A stretch of 64,000 nt of DNA from Flavobacteriaceae bacterium (lineage in GTDB: Bacteria > Bacteroidota > Bacteroidia > Flavobacteriales > Flavobacteriaceae). A program made the translations under genes and the position numbers. Shown here in pieces: positions 35,530-44,510 of this stretch. A model generated the notes under the pieces. That model did not search any database. It was not told where the DNA came from and saw only the letters and a program-made list of their open reading frames with translations. Position 1 is the stretch's first letter; every line of letters starts with the position of its first letter. The DNA lies in assembly GCA_002746415.1 (NCBI GenBank), contig NVXD01000019.1, forward strand, positions 62,001-126,000, written 5' to 3'.

Positions 35530-36708
35530 TTATTCCAAAGGAGTAAAAAAGAAAAGTTGATGGTTTGGTAAAATTTCAGGGTGTAAAATATGAATTAAAT
35601 CTTTCAATACTAAATCCGGCCTATTGGGCCCCAATTCATAATACAATAATCCACCAGTTTCTCCCACAGTTTTAGCAAAGGTGTATATTTTTTTGTTTTT
35701 ATAGGCATCAAATTGGCCGTAGTGTTGATTATCTTTTACCAATGCGTCATAAGAAGTGTATTGAGAAGGGGATACCCAATATTCAGCACGCTGGCCAATG
35801 TTTAATACGGTTTCTATACTCAAGGATAAACTTCCCGTTTCTTTAGTGTCTTTCCATAAGTAAGTGCTATTGGCATCTATTAAGAATTGTGATGCCCAAC
35901 TTTTGCCACCTGGCACATACCAAACGTCTTTAAACATGGCACCGCTTAGTACAGTGGGTTTAGTCTCTGCATTTTGCGCTAAAGTTTTAGCTTCAAGGTA
36001 TGACGCTTCTATACCTTTAAAAATACTATCCGCCTTCTTTTCCAATTGAAAGAAGGGAGCAAAAAACTTTATCCATTCTGCTTTTCCTAATGGTGTTTCT
36101 TCTGTCCAATCCCCATTATAAACAACAGGAATATTGGCATTTTGGATGGTTTCATAAATTGCATTTTGGTTGTCAATACCAAAACCAACGACAACATCTG
36201 GCTGTATCGCAATTGCCATTTCCGTATTTATGGACTCATTATTACCCAATTCTTTGATAAACCCAGCACCAATCCGTTTTCGTGTTTCTTTTGATGAAAT
36301 ATAATCAGTCCCTGGAAAACCAACCAATGTATGGATGACTCCTAAACTTTCTAATGCAGGAACGTGGGTAGTAGATGTCGCCACTAGCTTCGTTATAGGT
36401 ACAGTGACTATGGCGTCGTATTCATTTATATTTAAGGTGATACTCGCCAATTTATTCCTTGGAATCAACGCATAGGTATACACTTTATTTGCGTTGGGCC
36501 ATGGTGATGTAACTTTTATAATTGTAATTCCGGAGGATGACTTCTCTATACTGAATCCTTTTGCATAGGTAATATTTGCGACTTTTGAATCGGAAATTTC
36601 AATTGGTTTACCCTCTGTTGGGTCTTTGCATCCAGACAACAGAAAAAGCACAAATAGCGCCAACAGTACTACTTTTTTATTGTGAATCCTATGTGGAAAT
36701 TGTAACAT
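35530..36708 (-). CDS. btuF: Substrate-binding lipoprotein of the ABC importer, BtuF-like
   Basis: Periplasmic binding protein that hands cobalamin or a metal chelate to BtuC. The ATG at 36708 gives 392 residues with a good lipoprotein signal (VVLLALFVLFLLSGC, Cys27). An upstream ATG at 36774 would add 22 unlikely residues. The two-lobed domain is recognisable from VATSTTHVPALESLGVIHTL, ETRKRIGAGFIKELGNNESI and AIQPDVVVGFG. It is the first gene of btuFCD and divergent from btuB. At 392 residues it is longer than E. coli BtuF (266), as is common in Bacteroidota. Confidence 0.85.
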   Translation of the reverse strand: MLQFPHRIHNKKVVLLALFVLFLLSGCKDPTEGKPIEISDSKVANITYAKGFSIEKSSSGITIIKVTSPWPNANKVYTYALIPRNKLASITLNINEYDAIVTVPITKLVATSTTHVPALESLGVIHTLVGFPGTDYISSKETRKRIGAGFIKELGNNESINTEMAIAIQPDVVVGFGIDNQNAIYETIQNANIPVVYNGDWTEETPLGKAEWIKFFAPFFQLEKKADSIFKGIEASYLEAKTLAQNAETKPTVLSGAMFKDVWYVPGGKSWASQFLIDANSTYLWKDTKETGSLSLSIETVLNIGQRAEYWVSPSQYTSYDALVKDNQHYGQFDAYKNKKIYTFAKTVGETGGLLYYELGPNRPDLVLKDLIHILHPEILPNHQLFFFTPLE

Positions 36709-36899
36709 GAAATACGATGCTTTGTAGGTGAATATGATAAAATAATGCATTGAGAGCGATTCAAATGTAACCATATATATTATTGCTGGGCTAAATTATA
36801 GTACATTTTGTTATTGGCATACTTATCTTTATGAGTAGGCCGAATAAAAAAAGTGATTTTGTCTTTAATTCCTAAAGGCTAATGTATACTTTCGCATTG

Positions 36900-37100
36900 A
36901 ATTTAGGTTTGATAGAGAAAATTCTGAAACAATTTCAGCATTGACTTTATCAATTAAAAGGGAATCCAGTGAAAATCTGGAGCTGTTCCCGCAACTGTAA
37001 GCTTTGTCCCAATGGGATGCTTGTTAAAAACTTCAAAACCACTGACCGTTTAGGTTGGGAAGGTAATTAGCAAGACGTAAGTCAGGAGACCTGCCAAATT
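36900..37100 (+). ncRNA. Cobalamin riboswitch upstream of btuB
   Basis: Contains the conserved core in order: GGGAATCCAGTGAAAATCTGG at about 36960-36980, the GCTGTTCCCGCAACTGTAAG stretch (36983-37002), CCACTGACCG near 37039, GGGAAGG near 37057, and the B12 box AGTCAGGAGACCTGCC at 37080-37095. Ligand binding normally lowers expression of the downstream receptor gene. The 5' edge is approximate. A box resembling TAnnTTTG (TACTTTCG, 36887-36894) just ahead may be its promoter. This fills the only long gap between genes. Confidence 0.95.
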
Positions 37101-37122
37101 CAAACAACTATTGTTAAACTTT

Positions 37123-37166
37123 CGGGATAGAAGTTTACGTATGGGTACAGACATACTAATCTCCCG
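37123..37166 (+). promoter_or_regulatory. Possible expression platform of the cobalamin riboswitch
   Basis: Nested dyads between aptamer and start codon: CGGGA (37123-37127) with TCCCG (37162-37166), enclosing GTATG (37139-37143) with CATAC (37152-37156). The outer stem ends 19 bases before the btuB ATG. No T-run follows, so translational control is more likely than termination. Confidence 0.4.
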
Positions 37167-37184
37167 TTTATTGGATTAAACGAA

Positions 37185-39047
37185 ATGAACAAAAATTTTA
37201 TTGGCTTATGTGCTATTGCATTGGCATGTACGGATGTTGTTGCACAAGAACAACAACAAACAGATGCTACACGCATTCAACATTTGGATGAAGTTGTAGT
37301 GAGTGATTCCCGTTTTAAATTAAAAAGGGAAAATTCTGGTAAAACGGTGATAAAAATCACTGCATTGGAACTAGAAAAAAATCAAGGAAAAACTATTGCC
37401 GAAATCATCAACGCCACAACTGGTATTGAAATAGTAGGTAGCAGAGGTAGACAGGGTACTATTTATGGAGTTTATGCTAGAGGAGGTAGAGGCAAGCAGG
37501 TATTGGTGGTCATAGATGGTGTTAGGGTATCAGACCCATCTTCTTCTTCCCAAGAGTATGATTTAAGATTATTGCCAACTGCTACTATTGAATCGATAGA
37601 AATTATAAAAGGAGCCGCAAGTACACTATACGGTACTAATGCAGCTACTGCAGTCATCAATATCACAACGAAAAAGGCTGCAGAGGAAAAGATTGCAGTA
37701 AACATTCAGTCTAGTTTGGGTACCAATCAAACTGCCACAAATCAGAATTATAATATATCCGATTTTTCTAACAGTGTACAGCTTAATGGAACAGTGGGGA
37801 AGTTTAATTACTTGGCCAGTTTTACAAACAACTATGCCAATGGACTTTCGGCAATTGTAACTCCTACCAATATTGAAGATGACTTTTCAAATTTCAGTAC
37901 AAATGTAAAGTTGGGGTATCAATTTACGGATGTATTGAAAGTAACTGTATATGGCAACCATACCAAATTACGCACTCAGTTTGATGAATCTTTTGGACTT
38001 TTTGATGCTCCATATCAATTTTTAAGTGAGCAAAAACGAGCCGGACTTTCATCAATATATGCGTACAAAAATGGATCGGTTAATATTAACGCAGCCCTTA
38101 CAGATTATACTTCTGAAAGTCAAAGTGCTTTTCCAAATACTTTTGAAGGAAAGAACCTGGTGTTGGATGTCTATAACAAATACACTTTTAATGATGCTTT
38201 TCATACCATTTTGGGGTTGAATTATATAAAAGATGAAAGTGCATTCGATGTTGCACGGGATTTTACAATAACGGATCCTTATGCTAATATGGTGTATGTC
38301 TCTCCTTTTGGGTTGAATTTAAATATAGGAGGAAGACTTAACAGTCATTCAGAATATGGTTCTCATTTCGTATATAATGTGAATCCGTCTTTTACCCATA
38401 AATTAGATGGTGCTTATGTAAAGCTATTGGGTTCTTATGCTACTTCATATATTACACCATCATTGAGTCAGTTATTTGGTTTCTTTGGTGCCAATGCAGA
38501 TTTAAAACCTGAAGAGAACAAAACGATTGAAGGTGGTTTGGAATATGCAACAGAAGGTTTACGTCTCAGTGCGCTGTATTTTAATAGGGATGAGAATCAG
38601 CCAATTGTTTATGGTGCTAATGGTTATGAAAACACAGACGGATTTATTGAAGCTAAAGGAGTAGAAGTAGAGTTGGATTGGGATCTATGTGAAGCCCTTA
38701 GGATAACTTCCAATTATACATTTACAGAACGTAAGGGAGACAATGCCATTCGTATTCCAAAACATAAAGTGAATGCTTCTTTTGGGTATGAATTTTCTAG
38801 TAAAACCAATGCATCCCTGACGTATTCTTATACAGGTGATCGCTCAGATACTGATTTTAATACGTTTACTGATGTTGCATTAGATCCATTTTCATTAGTG
38901 GATTTGTATATAGGTCATGAACTGATTTCCAATAAATTGAATGTTTTTTTATCCGCTAATAACCTTTTGAATACCGAGTTTACAGAAATCATTGGTTTTA
39001 CGACTAAAGGAAGAAACATAAGAGTAGGGCTTTCCTTGAGCTTATAA
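37185..39047 (+). CDS. btuB: TonB-dependent outer-membrane cobalamin receptor, BtuB-like
   Basis: 620 residues. Signal peptide cut near Ala20; TonB box LDEVVVS at 34-40. A plug domain follows with IAEIINATTGIEIVGSRGRQ, IDGVRVSDPSSSSQEYDL and IESIEIIKGAASTLYGTNAA. A 22-strand barrel ends in GRNIRVGLSLSL with a terminal aromatic-poor beta strand. The length matches BtuB (about 614). It lacks the carboxypeptidase-like extension and SusD partner of glycan receptors. The B12 riboswitch in its leader and the divergent ABC importer identify cobalamin as the likely ligand. Confidence 0.92.
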   Translation: MNKNFIGLCAIALACTDVVAQEQQQTDATRIQHLDEVVVSDSRFKLKRENSGKTVIKITALELEKNQGKTIAEIINATTGIEIVGSRGRQGTIYGVYARGGRGKQVLVVIDGVRVSDPSSSSQEYDLRLLPTATIESIEIIKGAASTLYGTNAATAVINITTKKAAEEKIAVNIQSSLGTNQTATNQNYNISDFSNSVQLNGTVGKFNYLASFTNNYANGLSAIVTPTNIEDDFSNFSTNVKLGYQFTDVLKVTVYGNHTKLRTQFDESFGLFDAPYQFLSEQKRAGLSSIYAYKNGSVNINAALTDYTSESQSAFPNTFEGKNLVLDVYNKYTFNDAFHTILGLNYIKDESAFDVARDFTITDPYANMVYVSPFGLNLNIGGRLNSHSEYGSHFVYNVNPSFTHKLDGAYVKLLGSYATSYITPSLSQLFGFFGANADLKPEENKTIEGGLEYATEGLRLSALYFNRDENQPIVYGANGYENTDGFIEAKGVEVELDWDLCEALRITSNYTFTERKGDNAIRIPKHKVNASFGYEFSSKTNASLTYSYTGDRSDTDFNTFTDVALDPFSLVDLYIGHELISNKLNVFLSANNLLNTEFTEIIGFTTKGRNIRVGLSLSL

Positions 39048-39093
39048 GGAAAACTAAAAAGAATGAGAAACTGAAACAAGTTCAGTTTAAATA

Positions 39094-39126
39094 AAAAAGC
39101 GGCTTGATATTCAAGCCGCTTTTTTA
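39094..39126. terminator. Bidirectional terminator between btuB and the S41 peptidase gene
   Basis: GCGGCTTGA and TCAAGCCGC form a 9-bp core, extended by A/T pairs to about 14 bp, with a 3-base loop. A-run on the left and T-run on the right. It touches the 3' end of the convergent gene at 39128. Confidence 0.88.
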
Positions 39127-39127
39127 T

Positions 39128-40600
39128 TTATTGGAAGTTTATATCCAAATTCAATTCTTTGTCCAAATACATATTGTCTTTGGTAGTGGTATGCATTTTG
39201 GAACTTGTCAATACTTTAATAGGCATTCTAACAGTAAAATCTCTTTTGGAGGCAATTCCTGTAATTTCCTGAATGGCTCTTGCTAATAGTGGCTCATTTA
39301 CGTCTCCTAGAATTCCTAAATTACCAAAATCCTCTCTCAATTCAATATTAGGAGTTAAACCAGCGGTATAATCAAAGAAGCCATCTGCATTTTCATTCCT
39401 ACCAACCAATGGTTGCATTCCCCAGCTATTTTCAGTATTTATCTGGTTTTCCTTACTTGAATTATAGACATAACTATTGTCTGGGATATCCACCAAGGTA
39501 ATGGAAAATTCATTTTTACCTCTTGTGGTTTCTCCTATATGAACAACATTTACATAAGGTGCCAAGCCATTCATAACCAATTCACTTGCAGATGCAGAAC
39601 TATTTGTTGCCAAAACATAAACTGTATTAAGGTTTAGGGTTTGTATGGGTGAACCATCACCCGTTGCTGAAGCAAAATAATCTTCTAACTGTTCTGCACT
39701 TAATTGAGGTTGTATTTTACTGCTCCATCGTTGCCTAATATATAAATCATTAGTATTGGTGCCACGAATCATACTTGCTAATAAACGCGATGTGTTAACA
39801 GAGCCTCCTGGATTGTATCGCATATCCAAAACTAGACTTGTTACCCCAGCAGCTTTTAATTGTCCAAAAGCATCATTAAGTTCTTCATCAAAATTACTGG
39901 TAAAACGGTTGTACATTAAATACCCTATTTTATTACCATTGATATCAAAGGAATTGGTGATGAAAACAGGGTTTTCGACCAATCCTTCCTGTTTGGTTAA
40001 GGTTACTTCCTCACTGTTTGGAGTAATTACATCATTGGTAATATCTGCCATATTAAGAGTGTAGGTATCATTGTCACCAAAAAGTAGCTGACTATAATTA
40101 TTCAAGTTAAGTGTTTGTCCATCTACTCCAGTAAATAAATCACCGCGAGCAATATCTTTTGTGGAAGCATCAGAATTGGGAACAATATAACGTACATAGC
40201 CAAAAACATCATCGCTATCAGAAAATTGCACCAAACCAAACTCTAAACCATCACTTTTGGAGATTCCAGCAAAGGCACGCACCAATTCTTCGTAATCATC
40301 AATTATAAAGCTGAAACGATCCTCATTAAAGAGTACCTCATCAAACAAATCTTCAGGATTTGAAAATTGTTCTAAATAAGTAGTGTATGTTGCACTGGTA
40401 GCGAAACGATTGTCTCCTAAGTCCGTAACTTCATCTTGCCAAAAATACCATAGGTTTAGGGCTTTCCAGATAAAATCTTCAACGACAACATCTGCAGTTG
40501 GATCGGGGTCTTGTCCACCTGGGTCAAGGTCATCGTCATTCTTTTTACAATTGACAAATAAAATTGTGGTGCTCAAAAACAGCCAAAGGAGCTTTTTCAT
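39128..40600 (-). CDS. S41-family (C-terminal processing) peptidase lipoprotein
   Basis: 490 residues from the ATG at 40600, which yields a clean lipoprotein signal (LWLFLSTTILFVNC, Cys18). A start at 40633 would add 11 residues ahead of it. An Asp-rich linker after the cysteine suggests surface exposure. A PDZ-like region lies at about 115-205, followed by the S41 catalytic domain. The serine is in NSSASASE (334-340) and the lysine is Lys362 in ETTRGK, and MRYNPGG is present at 260-266. Substrates are unknown. It is followed by a shared terminator. Confidence 0.88.
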   Translation of the reverse strand: MKKLLWLFLSTTILFVNCKKNDDDLDPGGQDPDPTADVVVEDFIWKALNLWYFWQDEVTDLGDNRFATSATYTTYLEQFSNPEDLFDEVLFNEDRFSFIIDDYEELVRAFAGISKSDGLEFGLVQFSDSDDVFGYVRYIVPNSDASTKDIARGDLFTGVDGQTLNLNNYSQLLFGDNDTYTLNMADITNDVITPNSEEVTLTKQEGLVENPVFITNSFDINGNKIGYLMYNRFTSNFDEELNDAFGQLKAAGVTSLVLDMRYNPGGSVNTSRLLASMIRGTNTNDLYIRQRWSSKIQPQLSAEQLEDYFASATGDGSPIQTLNLNTVYVLATNSSASASELVMNGLAPYVNVVHIGETTRGKNEFSITLVDIPDNSYVYNSSKENQINTENSWGMQPLVGRNENADGFFDYTAGLTPNIELREDFGNLGILGDVNEPLLARAIQEITGIASKRDFTVRMPIKVLTSSKMHTTTKDNMYLDKELNLDINFQ

Positions 40601-40826
40601 AACTTTTTTACTTTTGATTAAATCAATTATCATTCCAAATGAATGGATACTTTAATATTGATTTAATAACTTTCTTTTTTTTGCAATATACCTAATATTA
40701 TATAGGTTATATAAGTCTAAAATAGTAAGATCTAAAGGAAATAAAAATTTTATGTAACAATATTCGATATACTTCGTCTTCATTATGTAACCCAATAGAT
40801 AGGTTTGCAAAACAACAAAACCAACA

Positions 40827-41336
40827 ATGAATCAGGCAGAATTTGTAAATGTAGTAATGCCATTTAAGGATAAGCTCTATAGGTTAGCAAAGCGATTGTT
40901 GACATCCTCAGAGGAAGCAGAAGATGCTACTCAGGAAATTTTGTTAAAGCTTTGGTCTAAGAATACTAAAATGGAGAGCTATAATAATGTAGAGGCATTT
41001 GCCATGACCATGACGAAGAATTTTTGTTTAGACCGTTTAAAATCTAAACAAGCGGGTAACCTAAAATTAGTACATAGTAATTACAGCGATGATAGCACAT
41101 CATTACAAAATCAGGTTGAAGCTAAAGATAGTGTAAGTTGGGTTGAGCGTATTATGGAAGAATTGCCCGAACAACAGAAAATGGTACTGCAATTAAGAGA
41201 TGTAGAAGAATATGATTTTGATGAAATAGGCAAATTATTGGAAATGAACCCTACAGCCGTACGTGTTGCATTGTCTAGGGCAAGAAAAACAGTTAGAGAG
41301 AAATTAATACAAAAACATAGCTATGGAATTAGTTAA
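40827..41336 (+). CDS. ECF-type RNA polymerase sigma factor (second cassette)
   Basis: 169 residues. Region 2 contains SSEEAEDATQEILLKLWSKN and AFAMTMTKNFCLDRLKSK. Region 4 contains LPEQQKMVLQLRDVEEYDFD and EIGKLLEMNPTAVRVALSRA. It heads a four-gene operon: its last 14 bases overlap the gene for a short membrane protein that probably restrains it, and two DUF4252 genes follow. It is unlike the sigma factor at 7659-8201 in sequence and gene context, so the two belong to different ECF groups. Confidence 0.9.
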   Translation: MNQAEFVNVVMPFKDKLYRLAKRLLTSSEEAEDATQEILLKLWSKNTKMESYNNVEAFAMTMTKNFCLDRLKSKQAGNLKLVHSNYSDDSTSLQNQVEAKDSVSWVERIMEELPEQQKMVLQLRDVEEYDFDEIGKLLEMNPTAVRVALSRARKTVREKLIQKHSYGIS

Positions 41337-41754
41337 CATAGAAAAATTATTGGAAAAGTATTTTGAGGCTACCACAACAGTAACCGAAGAAGAAACATTA
41401 CGAGCGTATTTCTCACAAGAAAATGTGGCAACACATTTGAAGCAATACAAACCCATGTTTCAATATTTTTCCAAAGCTAAAGAGGAACAGTATACAAAGC
41501 AGGTGCCATTAAAACCTAGAAAAAACTATTATAAGTGGATTTCCGTTGCTGCAGTAGCCGTTTTAATCTTTGGTATTTATTTTGGCCCCGATAGTTATCG
41601 GGATTACCAAGAGCAAAAGCAAGCAGAATTCGCCTATAATGAAACAAAAAAAGCAATGAGCTTGTTGGCCAGTAATTTTGGTAAAGGAACTGATAAAATG
41701 GCCTATTTAAATGAGTTTGAAACAACAACTCAAAAAATTTATAATAACAATTAA
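41323..41754 (+). CDS. Single-pass membrane protein, candidate anti-sigma factor (second cassette)
   Basis: 143 residues. A cytosolic N-terminal part (VNIEKLLEKYFEATTTVTEE) carries the short helical motif found in small Bacteroidota anti-sigma proteins. One membrane helix lies at about 69-86 (WISVAAVAVLIFGIYFG), followed by a short periplasmic tail. It overlaps the sigma gene by 14 bases, so synthesis of the two proteins is coupled. No zinc motif is present. The role is inferred from overlap and topology. Confidence 0.6.
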   Translation: MELVNIEKLLEKYFEATTTVTEEETLRAYFSQENVATHLKQYKPMFQYFSKAKEEQYTKQVPLKPRKNYYKWISVAAVAVLIFGIYFGPDSYRDYQEQKQAEFAYNETKKAMSLLASNFGKGTDKMAYLNEFETTTQKIYNNN

Positions 41755-41767
41755 AAAACGTAAACAA

Positions 41768-42310
41768 ATGAAAAAGTATATTTTAATAGTAGTATTTGCA
41801 ATGTTACCATTATTTGGATTTTCACAATCCATGTTTGATAAATTTGAAGATGTGGACAATGTAACTTCTGTAGTGGTAAGCAAAAGTATGTTCAATCTTT
41901 TAAGTAAAATCAATGTAGAGGTTGATGATCCAGAAGCAAAGGATTTTATGGACATAGCCCAAAGCCTTACAGGATTAAAAGTTTTTATTACTGAGGACAA
42001 AGGTGTTTCAGCCGATATGAATGCAACTGTGAATAAATATCTCAAATCTGCATCTTTAGAAGAATTAATGCGTGTGAAGGATAAAGATGCCAATATTAAA
42101 TTTTATATTAAAAGTGGTAAGAATGAAGATTATGTGAGCGAGTTATTAATGTTCATTACCGGAATAAATAATACTAATCTAGAAATCAATGATAGAAAAG
42201 TTGAAACGGTATTGCTATCATTGACAGGTGACATAGATTTAACAAAAATTGGAGCACTTACAAATAAAATGAACCTTCCAAAGGAATTGAACAAAGCTGG
42301 AAAGCATTAA
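41768..42310 (+). CDS. DUF4252 secreted protein
   Basis: 180 residues from the ATG at 41768, which opens a clear signal peptide (KKYILIVVFAMLPLFGFSQ). An in-frame start at 41711 would add 19 residues ahead of it, within the preceding gene. The mature domain (MFDKFEDVDNVTSVVVSKSM, then LMRVKDKDANIKFYIKSGKN and the closing GDIDLTKIGALTNKMNLPKE) matches DUF4252, a Bacteroidota family of unknown function linked to ECF sigma genes. It lacks a lipobox, unlike the next gene. It is probably periplasmic. Confidence 0.78.
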   Translation: MKKYILIVVFAMLPLFGFSQSMFDKFEDVDNVTSVVVSKSMFNLLSKINVEVDDPEAKDFMDIAQSLTGLKVFITEDKGVSADMNATVNKYLKSASLEELMRVKDKDANIKFYIKSGKNEDYVSELLMFITGINNTNLEINDRKVETVLLSLTGDIDLTKIGALTNKMNLPKELNKAGKH

Positions 42311-42328
42311 AAGTGTAACAGAGGAATA

Positions 42329-42379
42329 CAGAATTCAGTTACGGCATGGTAGTGAAATACATTCTGAAACTGAATTCTG
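42329..42379 (+). repeat. Intergenic inverted repeat between the two DUF4252 genes
   Basis: CAGAATTCAGTT (42329-42340) pairs perfectly with AACTGAATTCTG (42368-42379): 12 bp with a 27-base loop, inside the operon. It may stabilise or partly end the message. No T-run follows. Confidence 0.4.
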
Positions 42380-42411
42380 AATTATATAAAATCAATTTAA
42401 AAAACAGAACA

Positions 42412-42951
42412 ATGAAAAATAGTATAAAAGTTATGTTGATAATAGCTGTTGCTTTTGTGGCTTCATGTTCATCAACCCAAAGTCTTCAAGAGTATTATGT
42501 GGATAGTGCAGAGAACCCAAATTTTATTTCCCTGGACGTACCCACCAGTATTCTAAATTTAGCGGATGCTGATTTATCAGAAGGTCAAAGAGCAGCATTA
42601 TCCTCATTAAGAAAATTGAACGTATTGGCTTTTAGGATAACCAGTGAAAATGAAGCTGAATACAAAATTGAAAATGCCAAAGTAAAAGAGATTCTAAAGA
42701 ATGACTATTTTGTAGAACTTATGAAACTGAATTCTAGTTATGGCAAAGGGGTTATCAAATATTTAGGTGATGAAGATGCTATAGATGAAGTTATCATATA
42801 TGGTAATAGTAAAGAAAAAGGTTTTGCATTGGTAAGAGTTCTTGGAAAGGATATGAATCCTGCCCATATTGTTCAGCTTATACAGGCTTTACAAAAATCT
42901 GATTACAAAGGTGAAGGTCTTGGAGAAATCGGAAATTTTCTAAAAGGATAA
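42412..42951 (+). CDS. DUF4252 lipoprotein
   Basis: 179 residues from the ATG at 42412, giving a lipoprotein signal ending VAFVASC followed by SSTQSLQ. An earlier in-frame start at 42346 would add residues in front of the signal. It has the same fold as the previous gene product: an SLDVPTSILNLADADLSEGQ opening, LMKLNSSYGKGVIKYLGD centre and GEIGNFLKG end. The pair therefore look like diverged duplicates, one soluble and one lipid-anchored. The function is unknown. Confidence 0.78.
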   Translation: MKNSIKVMLIIAVAFVASCSSTQSLQEYYVDSAENPNFISLDVPTSILNLADADLSEGQRAALSSLRKLNVLAFRITSENEAEYKIENAKVKEILKNDYFVELMKLNSSYGKGVIKYLGDEDAIDEVIIYGNSKEKGFALVRVLGKDMNPAHIVQLIQALQKSDYKGEGLGEIGNFLKG

Positions 42952-42966
42952 ATCTAGACTTTTTAT

Positions 42967-43010
42967 ACAATACAAAATCCCCAAGTGCAAACTTGGGGAT
43001 TTTGTATTGT
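42967..43010. terminator. Long bidirectional hairpin with GCAA loop
   Basis: A perfect 20-bp stem (42967-42986 with 42991-43010) closed by the GNRA tetraloop GCAA. It lies between the DUF4252 operon and the convergent purB gene and can act for both. The A/T-rich base of the stem replaces a separate T-run. Confidence 0.8.
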
Positions 43011-43061
43011 AATCATATTCAACAGATGCGAGACTGAATTTTGGTTGTCTACCTTGCGCCA

Positions 43062-44405
43062 CTAGATTCCAGTATAATTTGCGGGTGTTATTTGCTTTAA
43101 CTCCTTTTTAATTACATCTGAGATTTCCAAAGTGTCAATAAAGTTGGCAATGGATTGTTGATTTATTTTTTCATTGGTACGTGTCAGCCCTTTTAAAGCT
43201 TCATAAGGATTAGGATAACCTTCACGCCTTAAAATAGTTTGTATGGCCTCTGCTACTACTGCCCAATTGTTTTCTAAGTCTTGTTCAAACTTGGTTTTGT
43301 TCAATAATAATTTATTCAACCCTTTTAATGTGGATTGAAAGGCAATAATGGTATGTGCTATAGGCACGCCTATGTTCCTCAATACCGTACTATCTGTTAA
43401 ATCTCGTTGCAAACGGGAGACAGGAAGTTTAGCTGATAAATGCTCAAAAATGGCATTGGCCAGCCCTAAATTCCCTTCAGAATTCTCAAAATCAATAGGG
43501 TTCACCTTATGTGGCATGGCAGAAGAACCAACTTCGCCCTTTTTTATTTTTTGTTTAAAATACTCCATAGAGACATAGGTCCAAAAATCCCTATTCAAAT
43601 CAATAATGATGGTATTGATGCGCTTTAAGGTATCAAACAATGCAGCCATATGGTCATAATGCTCAATTTGTGTAGTTGGGAAGGAGTGGTATAGCCCCAA
43701 CTTTTCTTGAACAAATTGCTGCCCAAATGCTTTCCAATCAATATCTGGGTATGCTACTTTATGGGCGTTATAGTTTCCTGTGGCACCACCAAATTTGGCA
43801 GCACTGGGGATATCGTTCAATAAATTGAATTGTTCTTTTAAACGAACAACATAAACTTCAATTTCTTTTCCCAATCGAGTAGGGGAAGCTGGCTGACCGT
43901 GGGTCCTTGCCAACATTGAAATGTCTTCCCATTCCGTCACTAAACTTTTCAGTTTTTCCAATACTTCAAAATACTGTGGCACATAAACATCATTCATAGC
44001 CTCTTTTAAAGAAAGTGGAATGGCAGTATTATTTATGTCCTGGGACGTTAATCCAAAATGGATAAATTCTTTATAGGTCTCTAATCCAAGCGTATCAAAT
44101 TCTTTTTTAATGAAATACTCAACCGCTTTTACATCATGGTTGGTAATTTTCTCTATATCCTTGATGGCTTGGGCATCTTCAGAAGTAAAATCTTTATATA
44201 TTTTTCTTAATGCCTCAAATTTTGAAGCATCAAAAGATTGTAGCTGAGGTAATGGTATTTCACAAAGCGCAATAAAATATTCAATTTCTACAAGTACTCT
44301 ATACTTAATTAAGGCCTCCTCAGAGAAAAATGGGGCTAGAGTATTTACTTTGTTTCTATAACGTCCATCAATGGGAGAAATGGCACTTAATTCGTTTACT
44401 GACAT
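43062..44405 (-). CDS. purB: Adenylosuccinate lyase
   Basis: Splits SAICAR to AICAR and adenylosuccinate to AMP, two steps of cytosolic purine synthesis. It is 447 residues, beginning NELSAISPIDGRYRNKV. The fumarase-superfamily signature SAMPHKVNPIDFENSEGN carries the catalytic serine loop, preceded by HTHGQPASPT-like ARTHGQPASPTRLGKE. The C-terminal NWAVVAEAIQTILRREG is also typical. It belongs to the E. coli PurB branch. Two leftward genes upstream (unknown helical protein, sirtuin) may be cotranscribed. Confidence 0.96.
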   Translation of the reverse strand: MSVNELSAISPIDGRYRNKVNTLAPFFSEEALIKYRVLVEIEYFIALCEIPLPQLQSFDASKFEALRKIYKDFTSEDAQAIKDIEKITNHDVKAVEYFIKKEFDTLGLETYKEFIHFGLTSQDINNTAIPLSLKEAMNDVYVPQYFEVLEKLKSLVTEWEDISMLARTHGQPASPTRLGKEIEVYVVRLKEQFNLLNDIPSAAKFGGATGNYNAHKVAYPDIDWKAFGQQFVQEKLGLYHSFPTTQIEHYDHMAALFDTLKRINTIIIDLNRDFWTYVSMEYFKQKIKKGEVGSSAMPHKVNPIDFENSEGNLGLANAIFEHLSAKLPVSRLQRDLTDSTVLRNIGVPIAHTIIAFQSTLKGLNKLLLNKTKFEQDLENNWAVVAEAIQTILRREGYPNPYEALKGLTRTNEKINQQSIANFIDTLEISDVIKKELKQITPANYTGI

Positions 44406-44510
44406 CTTTGTTTAGATTGAAATTTTGAAAGGAACAAAGATACTGCTTTTGCATGGTTAGGGTTGTGGATTGCTTGAATTATTAGTGAAGGGACTACGGG
44501 CTGTTGAAAA

